Notes under the pieces: model-generated
What the model was told of the DNA's origin: nothing
Databases searched by the model: none
Seen by the model: the letters and a program-made list of their open reading frames with translations, nothing else
Source: Defluviicoccus sp.
Lineage (GTDB): Bacteria > Pseudomonadota > Alphaproteobacteria > MPNO01
DNA length: 55,253 nucleotides
Direction of reading: 5' to 3'
Assembly: GCA_028820505.1 (NCBI GenBank)
Contig: JAPPIT010000122.1
Location: 1 to 55,253, forward strand
Part shown: positions 43,531-52,190 of the stretch, piece by piece
Layout of the letters: every line of letters starts with the position of its first letter
How positions within the stretch are numbered: position 1 is the first letter of the stretch
Made by a program: the position numbers and the translations under genes

Positions 43531-44662
43531 CGTGTCCGTAATCGGCGCCGGCATGGTTAGGTTCGGCAAGCAGCCGGACAAGACGCTGGCCGAGATAGCC
43601 TGGCCCGCCGTGAAGCAGGCAATCGACGATGCGGGCGTCTCCAAGCCGGAAATCGAGGCCGCCTGGTGCGGAACCGCGCTGGGCGGGATGATGTCGGGCC
43701 AGCGGATCCTGAAGGCGGTCGGCCTGACCGGCCTTCCCATCGTCAATGTCGAAAACGCCTGCTCCTCCTCGTCGAGCGCGTTTCGCGAGGCCTGGATCGC
43801 GGTGGCTGGCGGGCTCTACGACGTCGCCCTGGTCATCGGCGTCGAGAAGCTGACCAGGTTCGGCGGCGGCACGCTGCCTCTCGAACGCGAGGATTTCGAG
43901 GTCGCGCACGGGATGACGATGCCCGCGCTCTACGGCATGCGGGCGAAACGCTACATGCACGATTACGGGCTGACGCCCGAGCAGCTTGCCATGGTCGCCG
44001 TCAAGGCGCACGACCACGGCGCGCTCAACGAGGATGCCCAGTACCGCAACCGGATAACCGTCGATGAGGTCATGGCGGCCCGGCCCATCGCCGATCCGTT
44101 TACCCTGCTTCATTGCTGCCCGTCGGGCGACGGGGCGGCGGCGCTGGTGATCGCGGCCGATTCGGTCGCCGGGCGGTATTCGGGAAAGCCCGTGCGGGTG
44201 CTTGCCTCGGAACTTGCGTCCGGCAAGTACATGACGGGTTTCCGCGACATGACGACGCCCGAGATCACGGTGCGCGGCGCGAAGAAAGCATACGAGATGG
44301 CGGGCGTCGGACCCGAGGACGTCGATGTCGCCGAGGTCCACGACGCCTTCACCATCGCCGAGCTTCTCTACTACGAGGCGCTGGGGTTCTGCGAGCGGGG
44401 CGACGCGGCGGGACTGCTGGAGGACGGCGAGACCTCGCTCGGCGGCCGCATCCCGGTGAACCCCTCGGGCGGGCTTCTGTCCAAGGGTCATCCGATCGGC
44501 GCGACCGGGGCGGCGCAGATGGTGGAGATCGTCCGCCAGCTCCGCGGCGAGTGCGGCGGCCGTCAGGTGGAAGGCGCAAGGGTCGGGCTGACCCACTGCA
44601 CGGGCGGAGGGATCTCCGGCTTCGACCACGGCGCCTGCTCGATCCACATTTTCCGCAACTAG
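43523..44662 (+). CDS. SCP2-type thiolase
   Basis: A 379-residue thiolase-fold enzyme. The nucleophile Cys80 is in NVENACSSSSSAFREAW, and the C-terminal motifs include VHDAFTIAELLYYEALGF, NPSGGLLSKGHPIGATG and HCTGGGISG. Members of this branch perform thiolytic or retro-aldol cleavage of CoA thioesters. The overlapping DUF35 partner upstream resembles the BbsAB (benzoylsuccinyl-CoA) and steroid side-chain arrangements. Downstream CoA transferase and enoyl-CoA hydratase genes fit a CoA-dependent route. Substrate unknown. Confidence 0.9.
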   Translation: MRDVSVIGAGMVRFGKQPDKTLAEIAWPAVKQAIDDAGVSKPEIEAAWCGTALGGMMSGQRILKAVGLTGLPIVNVENACSSSSSAFREAWIAVAGGLYDVALVIGVEKLTRFGGGTLPLEREDFEVAHGMTMPALYGMRAKRYMHDYGLTPEQLAMVAVKAHDHGALNEDAQYRNRITVDEVMAARPIADPFTLLHCCPSGDGAAALVIAADSVAGRYSGKPVRVLASELASGKYMTGFRDMTTPEITVRGAKKAYEMAGVGPEDVDVAEVHDAFTIAELLYYEALGFCERGDAAGLLEDGETSLGGRIPVNPSGGLLSKGHPIGATGAAQMVEIVRQLRGECGGRQVEGARVGLTHCTGGGISGFDHGACSIHIFRN

Positions 44663-44671
44663 GGGCAAGGT

Positions 44672-45544
44672 ATGAAACCTCCGCCTTTCACCTATCACGA
44701 TCCGCGAACGATCCCCGAAGTGTTGGATCTGCTGGCGGAGAAGGACAACGCGCGGCTGTTGTCCGGCGGGCAGTCGCTGATGCCGATGCTCAACATGCGC
44801 TATGTCCTTCCGGACGACGTGATCGACCTCAACCGGGTCGACGGGCTGTCCGGAATCGAGGCTGCGAACGGGTCTCTGGGCATCGCCGGAATGACGCGCC
44901 AGCGCGACATCGAATTCTCCGATGTCGTGGCGTCGCGCTGTCCGATCATGATCGAGGCGATCCTCCAGGTCGGCCACCGCCAGACCCGCAACCGGGGCAC
45001 GCTGGGCGGCAGCCTCGCCCATCTCGACCCCTCGGCCGAGCTCCCCGCGGTGGCGATGGCTCTCGATGCGACGATTCACGTCGAGAGCAAGCGCGGGAAG
45101 CGCGATATCGCGATGGCCGACTTCCCGGCCGGCTACATGACTCCCTCGATCGAGCTGGACGAGATGGTGACCGGCGCGACTTTCCCGCTGTGGGAGGAGG
45201 GCCACGGCTACGCCTTCATCGAATTCGCGCGCCGGCACGGCGACTTCGCGATCGTCTCCGCCGGGGCGCTGATGACGACCGACGGCGCGGGCAAGGTGGA
45301 CCGGGTCTCGATCGTCGTCAGCGGCGTCGGCCCGTCGCCGCTGCGCTGCACCGATGCCGAACGGATGATTCTCGGTCAGACCCCGGAGCTTGAGCTGTTC
45401 CGCGAGGCGGCGGAGACCGCGCGCGCGTTCGATGCGATGGAGGACATACACGCCCCGTCTTCCTACCGGCAGCATCTGGCGGCCGTCCTGTCGCGGCGCG
45501 CGCTCGAGAAGGCGCAGACGCGCCTGGGAGGTTCCAATGGCTGA
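44672..45544 (+). CDS. Molybdenum hydroxylase FAD-binding subunit, CoxM-like
   Basis: A 290-residue FAD-binding subunit of the xanthine dehydrogenase/CO dehydrogenase family. Flavin motifs are LLSGGQSLMPMLNMRY near residue 30 and the TRNRGTLGGSLAHLDPSAELP stretch near 105, followed by the CO-dehydrogenase-type C-terminal domain. It carries electrons from the 2Fe-2S subunit to an acceptor. It overlaps the iron-sulfur gene by eight bases. The order medium-small-large equals the cox operon, but the large subunit shows that the substrate is not CO. Confidence 0.93.
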   Translation: MKPPPFTYHDPRTIPEVLDLLAEKDNARLLSGGQSLMPMLNMRYVLPDDVIDLNRVDGLSGIEAANGSLGIAGMTRQRDIEFSDVVASRCPIMIEAILQVGHRQTRNRGTLGGSLAHLDPSAELPAVAMALDATIHVESKRGKRDIAMADFPAGYMTPSIELDEMVTGATFPLWEEGHGYAFIEFARRHGDFAIVSAGALMTTDGAGKVDRVSIVVSGVGPSPLRCTDAERMILGQTPELELFREAAETARAFDAMEDIHAPSSYRQHLAAVLSRRALEKAQTRLGGSNG

Positions 45545-46028
45545 CCGGCGTCGGATCAGCGTCACCATCAACGGCGACACCTACGAGCGCGAGGTCGAGA
45601 CCCGACTGCTGCTCTCCGACTTCATCCGCCACGAATGCGAGCTCACCGGAACCCACGTGGGCTGCGAGCACGGGGTCTGCGGCGCGTGCACGATCCTGCT
45701 CGACGGCATGACCGCCCGGAGCTGCCTGATGCTCGCCGTTCAGGCGGACGGGCACGAGCTGCTGACCATCGAGGGCATCGCGCCCAACGAGGAAGAGCTC
45801 CATCCGCTGCAGCAGGCCTTCATGGACAATCACGGGCTCCAATGCGGGTACTGCACGCCGGGCATGCTGACCACGCTGCTGGAGTTCCTGCGCGACAACC
45901 CGAACCCGACCGAGAAAGAGGTCAGGATCGCCATTTCCGGCAATCTTTGCCGCTGCACCGGGTATCAGGGGATCGTCGACGCCGCGCTCGATGCCGCGGG
46001 CCGCCTGAGAGGCGAGGCCGGGGCCTGA
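45537..46028 (+). CDS. Molybdenum hydroxylase 2Fe-2S subunit, CoxS-like
   Basis: A 163-residue protein with two 2Fe-2S clusters. The plant-ferredoxin cluster is in VGCEHGVCGACTILLDGM and RSCLML; the second, helical cluster is in LQCGYCTPGMLTT and NLCRCTGYQGIV. It relays electrons from the molybdenum site to FAD. ATG 45537 lies within the upstream gene's end, after GGGAGG. Only four bases separate its stop from the large-subunit gene. Confidence 0.96.
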   Translation: MADRRRISVTINGDTYEREVETRLLLSDFIRHECELTGTHVGCEHGVCGACTILLDGMTARSCLMLAVQADGHELLTIEGIAPNEEELHPLQQAFMDNHGLQCGYCTPGMLTTLLEFLRDNPNPTEKEVRIAISGNLCRCTGYQGIVDAALDAAGRLRGEAGA

Positions 46029-46032
46029 ACCC

Positions 46033-48372
46033 ATGGGTGCGAAGGCGATGGGCGCCCGGGTCCGACGCATCGAGGACCCGGCGCTTCTGACCGGCCGCGC
46101 GGTCTTCACCGACGACATCCACCTGCCCGGGATGCTCGAGGCCGCGTTCGTGCGCTCGACGCATGCGCATGCGCGGGTCCGTGGCGTCGACGCGTCCGCG
46201 GCCGAGGCGATGCCGGGGGTCTTCAAGGTGGTGACGACGGCGGACCTGCCGGCCGATCTGCGGACGGTTCGGGTTCCTTTCCAGGTGCCCAACCCGGCGA
46301 TCACCCAACCCTTCCAGCAGCGTCTTCTGGAGGACGAGGAGGTCTGTTTCGTCGGCGAGCCGATCGCGATGGTGCTCGCCGGGACGCGCTACCAGGCCGA
46401 GGACGCCGCCGCCGCGGTCGCCGTCGATTACGAAGTCCTGCCGGCCGCCTCGGATTGCCGCGATGCGCTTGCCGACGCCGCCGGGCTCTGCCACGCCGGG
46501 AGCGACAACAATCTCTGTGCCGAGTTCAAGCTCGGTTACGGCGACGCGAACGCCGCGTTCGCGAACGCCGAGCACACGTTCCGGGTCTCATTGTGGAGCC
46601 ACCGGGGCGCCGGCCTCGCCATCGAGAACCGCGCCGTCGTGGCCGAACCCGATACGCTGCGCGACGTGGTGACCCTGTGGTCGGCGACGCAATCGCCGTT
46701 CCTGGTGAAGCAGAACGTCGTCGACATGCTCGACTGGCCGGCCGACCGCCTGCGCGTGATCGCGCCCGAGGTCGGCGGCGGGTTCGGTCCCAAGACCGTC
46801 TATTACGTCGAGGAAGCGCTGATCCCGCTTTGCGCGATGATGTTCGAACGGCCGATCAAGTGGGTCGAGGACCGGCGCGAGAACTTCGTCGCGACCAACC
46901 AGGAGCGCGACCAGTACTGGGACATGGCGCTCGCCTGCGACGGCGAAGGAAAGATCTTGGCCGTGCGCGGCACGATGATCCACGACACCGGCGCCTACAT
47001 GCCGTGGGGCATCATCAGCCCCTATATCTCGGCGACGACGGTTCCGGGCCCCTATGTCGTTCCGGCCTATGAGCTCACGACCCGCGTCGCGCTCACCAAC
47101 AAGGTCGCGGTGACTCCGGTGCGCGGCGCCGGGCGGCCGCAGGCGGTGTTCGCGATGGAACGGCTGATGGACCGGGCGGCCGACGGGCTCGGCATCGACC
47201 GGGCGGAGATCCGCCGCCGTAACTTCATCCCCGCCGAGGCGATGCCTTACTCGTTCGGGCTGATCTTCCGCGACGGCAAGCCGATGACCTATGACAGCGG
47301 CGACTATCCGCGCTGCCAGGCGGAGGCGCTTGCGCTCGCCGATTACGACGGCTTCGCCGACCGCCAGGCGAAGGCCGAGGCCGAGGGCCGCCATGTCGGG
47401 ATCGGGATCGCCAACTTCGTGGAAGGCACCGGGCTCGGGCCGTTCGAGGGCGCGACGGTCCGGGTGCACGCGAACGGAAAGATCACCGTCTACACGGGTG
47501 GCGGGGATTCGGGACAGGGACACTGGACGACGCTCGCCCAGCTTTGCGCCGAGCCGTTGGGGGTCGATCCCCAGGACATCACGGTCGAGGTGGGCGACAC
47601 CGGAAAGATCGCCAACGGCATCGGGACCTTCGCGAGCCGGATCGCCGTCAACGCGGGCAATTCGGTCCATCTCGCCGCGACCTCGGTGCGCGAAAAGGCG
47701 ATCAAGGTCGCCTCTCACCTGCTCGAAGCGGCCGAGGAAGACCTCGACATCGAGGACGGGCGCATCTTCGTGAAGGGCGTGCCCGACGTCTCGACCACGT
47801 TGCGGGACGTCGCCCGGGCGGTGCGCGGAATGCCGGGTTTTTCGCTGCCGGGCGGCGTCGAGCCGGGTCTCGAATCGACGGAGTATTTCTCGCCGCCGCA
47901 GGCCGCCTATTGCAACGGCACCGCCGTCGTCGAGGTCGAGGTCGACCCCGAGACCGGACGTGTCGAGATCCTGAGCTTCGCGATGGCGCACGATTCCGGA
48001 AACCTCATCAACCCGTTCATCGTCGACGGGCAGGTCCAGGGCGCCTGCGCGCACGGGATCGGCAATACGCTGCTCGAATGGATGGGTTACGACGACGACG
48101 CCCAGCCGCTGACCACGACCTTCGCCGATTACCTGCTGCCGGGCGCGCCCGACGTGCCGAGGATAGACGTGGTGCATGTCGAATCGCCGACCCCGAACAA
48201 CCCGCTGGGCGTCAAGGGGGCGGGCGAGGGCGGTACGATCCCGGCGCTCGCCGCGATCGTCGCCGCGGTCGAGGACGCGCTCGGCCCGTTCGGCATCGCG
48301 CTCGACGACGTTCCCATCATGCCCGGCCGTCTCGCCGGGCTGGTCGGCGACGCACGGGCGCGCATGGGGTGA
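46033..48372 (+). CDS. Molybdenum hydroxylase large subunit, CoxL-like but not CO dehydrogenase
   Basis: A 779-residue molybdopterin-binding subunit. It starts with GARVRRIEDPALLTGRAVFTDD; the active-site loop reads V363-R-G-A-G-R-P rather than AYRCSFR, so the copper-binding cysteine of true CO dehydrogenase is absent. The catalytic glutamate is E732 in VKGAGEGGTIPAL. Molybdopterin contacts lie in EVGGGFGPKT and GGGDSGQGHWTTLAQL. It hydroxylates a carbon next to nitrogen or a carbonyl using water as oxygen source, on an unidentified substrate (aromatic, heterocyclic or CoA thioester such as 4-hydroxybenzoyl-CoA-type). It overlaps the CoA-transferase start (GTGA). Confidence 0.95.
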   Translation: MGAKAMGARVRRIEDPALLTGRAVFTDDIHLPGMLEAAFVRSTHAHARVRGVDASAAEAMPGVFKVVTTADLPADLRTVRVPFQVPNPAITQPFQQRLLEDEEVCFVGEPIAMVLAGTRYQAEDAAAAVAVDYEVLPAASDCRDALADAAGLCHAGSDNNLCAEFKLGYGDANAAFANAEHTFRVSLWSHRGAGLAIENRAVVAEPDTLRDVVTLWSATQSPFLVKQNVVDMLDWPADRLRVIAPEVGGGFGPKTVYYVEEALIPLCAMMFERPIKWVEDRRENFVATNQERDQYWDMALACDGEGKILAVRGTMIHDTGAYMPWGIISPYISATTVPGPYVVPAYELTTRVALTNKVAVTPVRGAGRPQAVFAMERLMDRAADGLGIDRAEIRRRNFIPAEAMPYSFGLIFRDGKPMTYDSGDYPRCQAEALALADYDGFADRQAKAEAEGRHVGIGIANFVEGTGLGPFEGATVRVHANGKITVYTGGGDSGQGHWTTLAQLCAEPLGVDPQDITVEVGDTGKIANGIGTFASRIAVNAGNSVHLAATSVREKAIKVASHLLEAAEEDLDIEDGRIFVKGVPDVSTTLRDVARAVRGMPGFSLPGGVEPGLESTEYFSPPQAAYCNGTAVVEVEVDPETGRVEILSFAMAHDSGNLINPFIVDGQVQGACAHGIGNTLLEWMGYDDDAQPLTTTFADYLLPGAPDVPRIDVVHVESPTPNNPLGVKGAGEGGTIPALAAIVAAVEDALGPFGIALDDVPIMPGRLAGLVGDARARMG

Positions 48373-49595
48373 GCGAGCCGCGCCCCCTTGCAGGCGTCCG
48401 CGTCCTCGACCTGACGCAGTTTCTCGCGGGACCCTTTGCGACCCAGATCCTGGGCGATCTCGGCGCGGAGGTCATCAAGCTCGAAGCCCCGTCCGGCGAC
48501 TGGTCGCGCAGCCTGCCGCCCCACTTCGTCGGCCCGGACAGCGCCTACTACCTCAGCGTCAACCGGAACAAGAAGAGCGTGGTCGCCGACATGAAATCGG
48601 CCGACGGGCTCGCGCTGGTCAAGCGGCTGGTCTGCGCGTCGGATATCGTGATGGAGAATTTCCGCCCGGGCGTCCTCGACCGGCTGGGCCTCGTTTACGG
48701 GGAGCTCGCGGCGGAGAACGAAGGGCTGATCTGGTGCTCGATCAGCGGGTTCGGACAGGACGGCCCCGACCGCGACCGCCCGGCCTACGACATGATCGTC
48801 CAGGCCCTGTCGGGCGGGATGAGCATGACTGGCGAACCCGGCGAGCCGGCGGTCCGCGCCGGCATCCCGATCGGCGATCTGTGCGCCGGCATGTACGGGG
48901 CGATCGGCGTTCTCGCCGCGCTGGAAGCGAGACGGCGCACCGGCAAGGGCCGGCTGGTCGATGTCGCCATGCTGGACTGCCAGGTGGCGATGCTGTGCTA
49001 CCAGGCGGCCTATTTTCTCCATTCGGGCAGCGAGCCGGGCCGCCAGGGGCGCGGCCATGCCTCGATCCCGACCTACCGCTCCTTCGATGCCGGAAACGAC
49101 ACCGAGCTCGTCATCACCGCCAACACCGAACGCATGTGGCGGGCGCTCTGCGGCGTGCTGCAAAGGGCGGAGCTCGCCGACGATCCGCGCTTCGCCACCA
49201 ACGACGACCGCTACGCCAACCGGTTCGAGCTCTGGCCGCTCCTCGAGGCGGCGTTCCGCGAGAAGGATGCCGATGCCTGGGTGCCGCTGCTGCTCGAGGC
49301 GGGAATCCCGGTGGGCCGGGTCAATACGCTGGAGGCCGCGCTCTCCAATCCGCAGATCGTTCACCGCGACATGGTGCTCGCCCTGACCGCGCGCGACGGG
49401 CGGCGGGTCCGCGTCGCGGGCAATCCGATCAAGTTCGCGGACGACGAACCGACCCCGGCCGGCTTTCCGCCGTTGCTGGGCGAGAACACCCGCGACGTGC
49501 TGGCGGACGTGCTCGGGCTGGACGAGGAAGAAATCGCGGCGGCGCTCGCCGCCGGTATCGTCGGGGAATCGCGCCCCCGGGAGGACCGGACATGA
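48369..49595 (+). CDS. Class III CoA transferase (CaiB/BaiF)
   Basis: A 408-residue family III CoA transferase. The N-terminal LAGVRVLDLTQFLAGPFATQILGDLGAEVIKLE is diagnostic, and the catalytic aspartate is D170 in IPIGDLCAGMYGA, at the position of formyl-CoA transferase Asp169. It moves CoA between carboxylic acids so that the substrate is activated without ATP. The start is GTG 48369, overlapping the molybdenum-subunit stop. The next gene, an enoyl-CoA hydratase, starts in the last four bases. Donor and acceptor acids are unknown. Confidence 0.95.
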   Translation: MSEPRPLAGVRVLDLTQFLAGPFATQILGDLGAEVIKLEAPSGDWSRSLPPHFVGPDSAYYLSVNRNKKSVVADMKSADGLALVKRLVCASDIVMENFRPGVLDRLGLVYGELAAENEGLIWCSISGFGQDGPDRDRPAYDMIVQALSGGMSMTGEPGEPAVRAGIPIGDLCAGMYGAIGVLAALEARRRTGKGRLVDVAMLDCQVAMLCYQAAYFLHSGSEPGRQGRGHASIPTYRSFDAGNDTELVITANTERMWRALCGVLQRAELADDPRFATNDDRYANRFELWPLLEAAFREKDADAWVPLLLEAGIPVGRVNTLEAALSNPQIVHRDMVLALTARDGRRVRVAGNPIKFADDEPTPAGFPPLLGENTRDVLADVLGLDEEEIAAALAAGIVGESRPREDRT

Positions 49596-50314
49596 CAGAC
49601 AACCGCATCGTTCTCGCGACGGACGGCGAAATCGCCCGCGTGAGCATCGACCGGCCGGAAGACGGCAACCTGATGTCGGCCGCGATGATCGCGGAGCTCA
49701 CGCGGCTCCTGAACGGGGCGGGCCGCGATCCCGCGCTGAAGGCGATCGTGCTGACCGGAGCCGGAGACGATTTTTGCCTCGGGCGAGAGCCCGGGGCGGG
49801 CGGCAGCGGCAGGACCGCGCTCGAGATGCGGGAGGGGCTGACGAGTCCCATTCTCGGCCTCTACGCCGCCGTGCGAGGCGCGGAAATCCCCGTCGTCGCT
49901 TCCGTCCAGGGCCAGGCCGCGGGGTTCGGCTGCGCCACGGCCGCGGTGTGCGACATCACCGTCGCGGCGGACGACGCGACATTCAACCTGCCCGAGATGA
50001 CGCACGACCTGCCGCCGACGCTCGCGATGTGCGCGCATATCGACCGCACCATGCCGAAGGCCATCGCGTGGCTGGTCTATTCGACCGGGACGGTCGACGC
50101 GGAAACGGCAAGGACGCTGGGTTTCGTCAGCAATGTCGTCCCCGCCGATTCGCTGCGCGACGAAACCGAATCGCTGCTCGCGGCCCTGACCTCACGACGC
50201 CGCGATGCGCTGATCACCTGCAAGCAGTTCCTTGCCAATGCGCGGCTGATGGAGACCGACAAGGCCGCCGACTACGCGGGCAATCTGCTCTCGGTCATCC
50301 TGTCCTCGCGCTGA
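49592..50314 (+). CDS. Enoyl-CoA hydratase/isomerase family protein
   Basis: A 240-residue crotonase-fold protein. Oxyanion-hole segments are GAGDDFCLGREPG and QGQAAGFGCATAAVCDITVAAD. The canonical catalytic glutamates of hydratase are not obvious (the second region reads FNLPEMTHDLPPTL), so it may be a hydratase, isomerase or hydrolase. Slightly short for the family. Start ATG 49592 overlaps the CoA-transferase stop. It is the last gene of the operon and is convergent with the Rieske oxygenase gene, eight bases away. Confidence 0.92.
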   Translation: MTDNRIVLATDGEIARVSIDRPEDGNLMSAAMIAELTRLLNGAGRDPALKAIVLTGAGDDFCLGREPGAGGSGRTALEMREGLTSPILGLYAAVRGAEIPVVASVQGQAAGFGCATAAVCDITVAADDATFNLPEMTHDLPPTLAMCAHIDRTMPKAIAWLVYSTGTVDAETARTLGFVSNVVPADSLRDETESLLAALTSRRRDALITCKQFLANARLMETDKAADYAGNLLSVILSSR

Positions 50315-50322
50315 ACGGCGTT

Positions 50323-51459
50323 TCAGGCTTTCTCTTCCGCGTCGAGCACCCGGTCGAGAATCCAGTTGTCCACCGCGTGAACGCCCGCCTCGCGGTGGCT
50401 GAAGCGGCCGGCCCGCGCATGCGGCGATGCGAGGCCCCGTTGCTGCATTTCGGCCGCGCCGTTGTCTTCGGGATGCGACGCGTCGGTTCTTGCGGTGTAG
50501 TCCGGCAGGATCGCCTCGAAATCGGGCCGCCGCGTCACGGCTTCGGGAAAGCAGAGGCCGGTGACGACCCGCGTCCGGTCCGGCGCGACCGGGCGGAACG
50601 ACATCCACCACATGCAGTCGACCGTGAAGACCAGGAACGACGCCGGGTGGAGGCCGATGAAATAGGTCCCTTCGGCCGCGCGTCCTTCGAGCGTCGGAAT
50701 CGGCGGAAGCGTCTTCCCGGCGCCGAGCCGCGCAGCGATCGAACCCTCATGGCGGAACCACGAGCCCGACCAGTTTCCGGATGCCGGCAGCTGCTCGGGA
50801 AGCTGGTCCTTCAACGTGCCCCGGTGGACGGTGGCGACGTGGTAGCTCTCGCGCTGGTTCTCCAGGCAGAGCTTCCAGTTGCACGCGACATCGTAGACCC
50901 GGCGATGGACGCCGATCATGCCGCGCGCATCGTGGGAACCGAGATAGCCGGGCAGATTGCCGAGATGGTCGTCGATCCCCGGACCGTCCGCGCTGAAATT
51001 GAGGAAGACGAATCCGGACCGTTCGGCGATCCGGAGAGAGATCAGGCCGAAATCGGCGGGATCGAAATTCCCGGTCTTTTCCATTCCGGCCGCCGCGATC
51101 AGCCTGCCGTCGAGACCGTAGCTCCAGCCGTGATAGGGGCAGGAGATCGCTTTGGCGTTTCCGTTTTCGGAGACGAGCCGGGAGCCGCGGTGCCGGCACG
51201 TGTTGGCGAAAGCCCGGAGTTCGCCGCCGTCGTCGCGGAGCACGATCGCCGGAACGCCGGCGAGGTCTATCGCGCAGTAGTCGCCCGGTTCGGGAACTTC
51301 ATCGGCGCGGCCGACAAGGTTCCAGTGAACGCGGAAAATGCGCTCCGTCTCCCGCGCGAAGAAGGCGGGATCGGTGTAACAAGCCGGCGGCAGCGTCTCC
51401 GCTTCGAGGAGGGGAAGGCGGGCCTTCGCGTAGCGGGCCGGATCGAACGGTTGCGTCAA
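50323..51459 (-). CDS. Rieske non-heme iron oxygenase (second), TTG start
   Basis: A 378-residue oxygenase. The Rieske cluster is C88-R-H90 and C107-P-Y-H110. The mononuclear iron site is in NWKLCLENQRESYHVATVH with the third ligand probably in AVDNWILDRVLD near the C-terminus. The pattern is that of the choline/carnitine/aromatic monooxygenase branch. The TTG at 51459 overlaps the stop of the upstream diiron gene as TTGA, and no in-frame ATG lies before the cluster, so TTG is strongly favoured. It is the last gene of a three-gene operon. Electrons most likely come from the reductase encoded first. Substrate unknown. Confidence 0.92.
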   Translation of the reverse strand: MTQPFDPARYAKARLPLLEAETLPPACYTDPAFFARETERIFRVHWNLVGRADEVPEPGDYCAIDLAGVPAIVLRDDGGELRAFANTCRHRGSRLVSENGNAKAISCPYHGWSYGLDGRLIAAAGMEKTGNFDPADFGLISLRIAERSGFVFLNFSADGPGIDDHLGNLPGYLGSHDARGMIGVHRRVYDVACNWKLCLENQRESYHVATVHRGTLKDQLPEQLPASGNWSGSWFRHEGSIAARLGAGKTLPPIPTLEGRAAEGTYFIGLHPASFLVFTVDCMWWMSFRPVAPDRTRVVTGLCFPEAVTRRPDFEAILPDYTARTDASHPEDNGAAEMQQRGLASPHARAGRFSHREAGVHAVDNWILDRVLDAEEKA

Positions 51460-52190
51460 TGGCTTGCGGCGACGGCCGGATCGTCGGTGTCGAAAGCGGG
51501 CAGGGCGAGGCCGAGCTTGCCTTCGACGACCTCGCGCGCGCGGCGAACGTAGTCCTCGCGCATCGCCTCGTTGGTCCGTTTCTTGATGCCCCATTTGCGG
51601 TAGAGCGCGTTGTTGCGCGAGCCCGAGCGTCCGAAGAACGGCGGGAACAGGGGGAAGATCCGGTCGACATGGCCCTGGATCAGCACCTTGCCGTCGTCGC
51701 TCTGACAGATGTCGGCGCAGAAGTTCTCGCCGAACTCCGCATGGAAGTGTTCTTCCGGCATCGTCATCCTGGCCAATCTTCGTACAGGATGGAAAGAACA
51801 CTGTACAAGATCCTCGACTTGAAGGATTTCGGCCAGGTCTCCCAGCATCTTGATGACGCAGAACTCCTCCCAGGTCTTGAGGTCGAAATTCATCACGGAC
51901 AGCGGGCTTTTTTCCGTTTTTTCGGGCAGCATGAGTTCCTCGGGAATCCCCATTTCCCGGCCCAGCTCGAAGAAGCGGTAGTGGTGACCGTATTCCTCCA
52001 TCACGATCCGGCAGGTCAGCCACTTGGCGTAGGGCGTGGGCGCGAGCGCGATGGCCGGCTCGTCGTAGACGCGCGAGCCGTAGAGCTCGTTGATCGCATG
52101 GCTGATCACGATCTTGCGACAGCACTCCCGGTATTCCTCCGGCGCGCTGCGATACGCCTCCACGCTCTCGATCTGCGGAAAGTCGCTCAT
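51456..52190 (-). CDS. PaaA-like diiron oxygenase (ferritin-like)
   Basis: A 244-residue all-helical protein of the phenylacetyl-CoA epoxidase (PaaA/BoxB-like) ferritin group. The diiron ligands are all visible: Glu35 in AINELYGSR, E66-x-x-H69 in MEEYGHHYRF, Asp118 in KMLGDLAEIL, and E147-x-x-H150 in PEEHFHAEFG. This equals the E, ExxH, D/E, ExxH series of PaaA. PaaA normally works with PaaB, PaaC and PaaE; here only one such gene is present. It is linked by four-base overlaps to a ferredoxin-reductase upstream and a Rieske oxygenase downstream. Likely an oxygenase on a CoA thioester or acid; undetermined. Confidence 0.85.
   Translation of the reverse strand: MSDFPQIESVEAYRSAPEEYRECCRKIVISHAINELYGSRVYDEPAIALAPTPYAKWLTCRIVMEEYGHHYRFFELGREMGIPEELMLPEKTEKSPLSVMNFDLKTWEEFCVIKMLGDLAEILQVEDLVQCSFHPVRRLARMTMPEEHFHAEFGENFCADICQSDDGKVLIQGHVDRIFPLFPPFFGRSGSRNNALYRKWGIKKRTNEAMREDYVRRAREVVEGKLGLALPAFDTDDPAVAASH

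Noticed and set aside
43382..45580. Long antisense frame across the thiolase and FAD-subunit genes
   Set aside because: It spans two well-supported genes and is a shadow of their third-position GC bias.
46033..48372. True carbon monoxide dehydrogenase
   Set aside because: The large subunit has VRGAGRP instead of the copper-site loop with cysteine, so the CoxMSL gene order alone is not enough.
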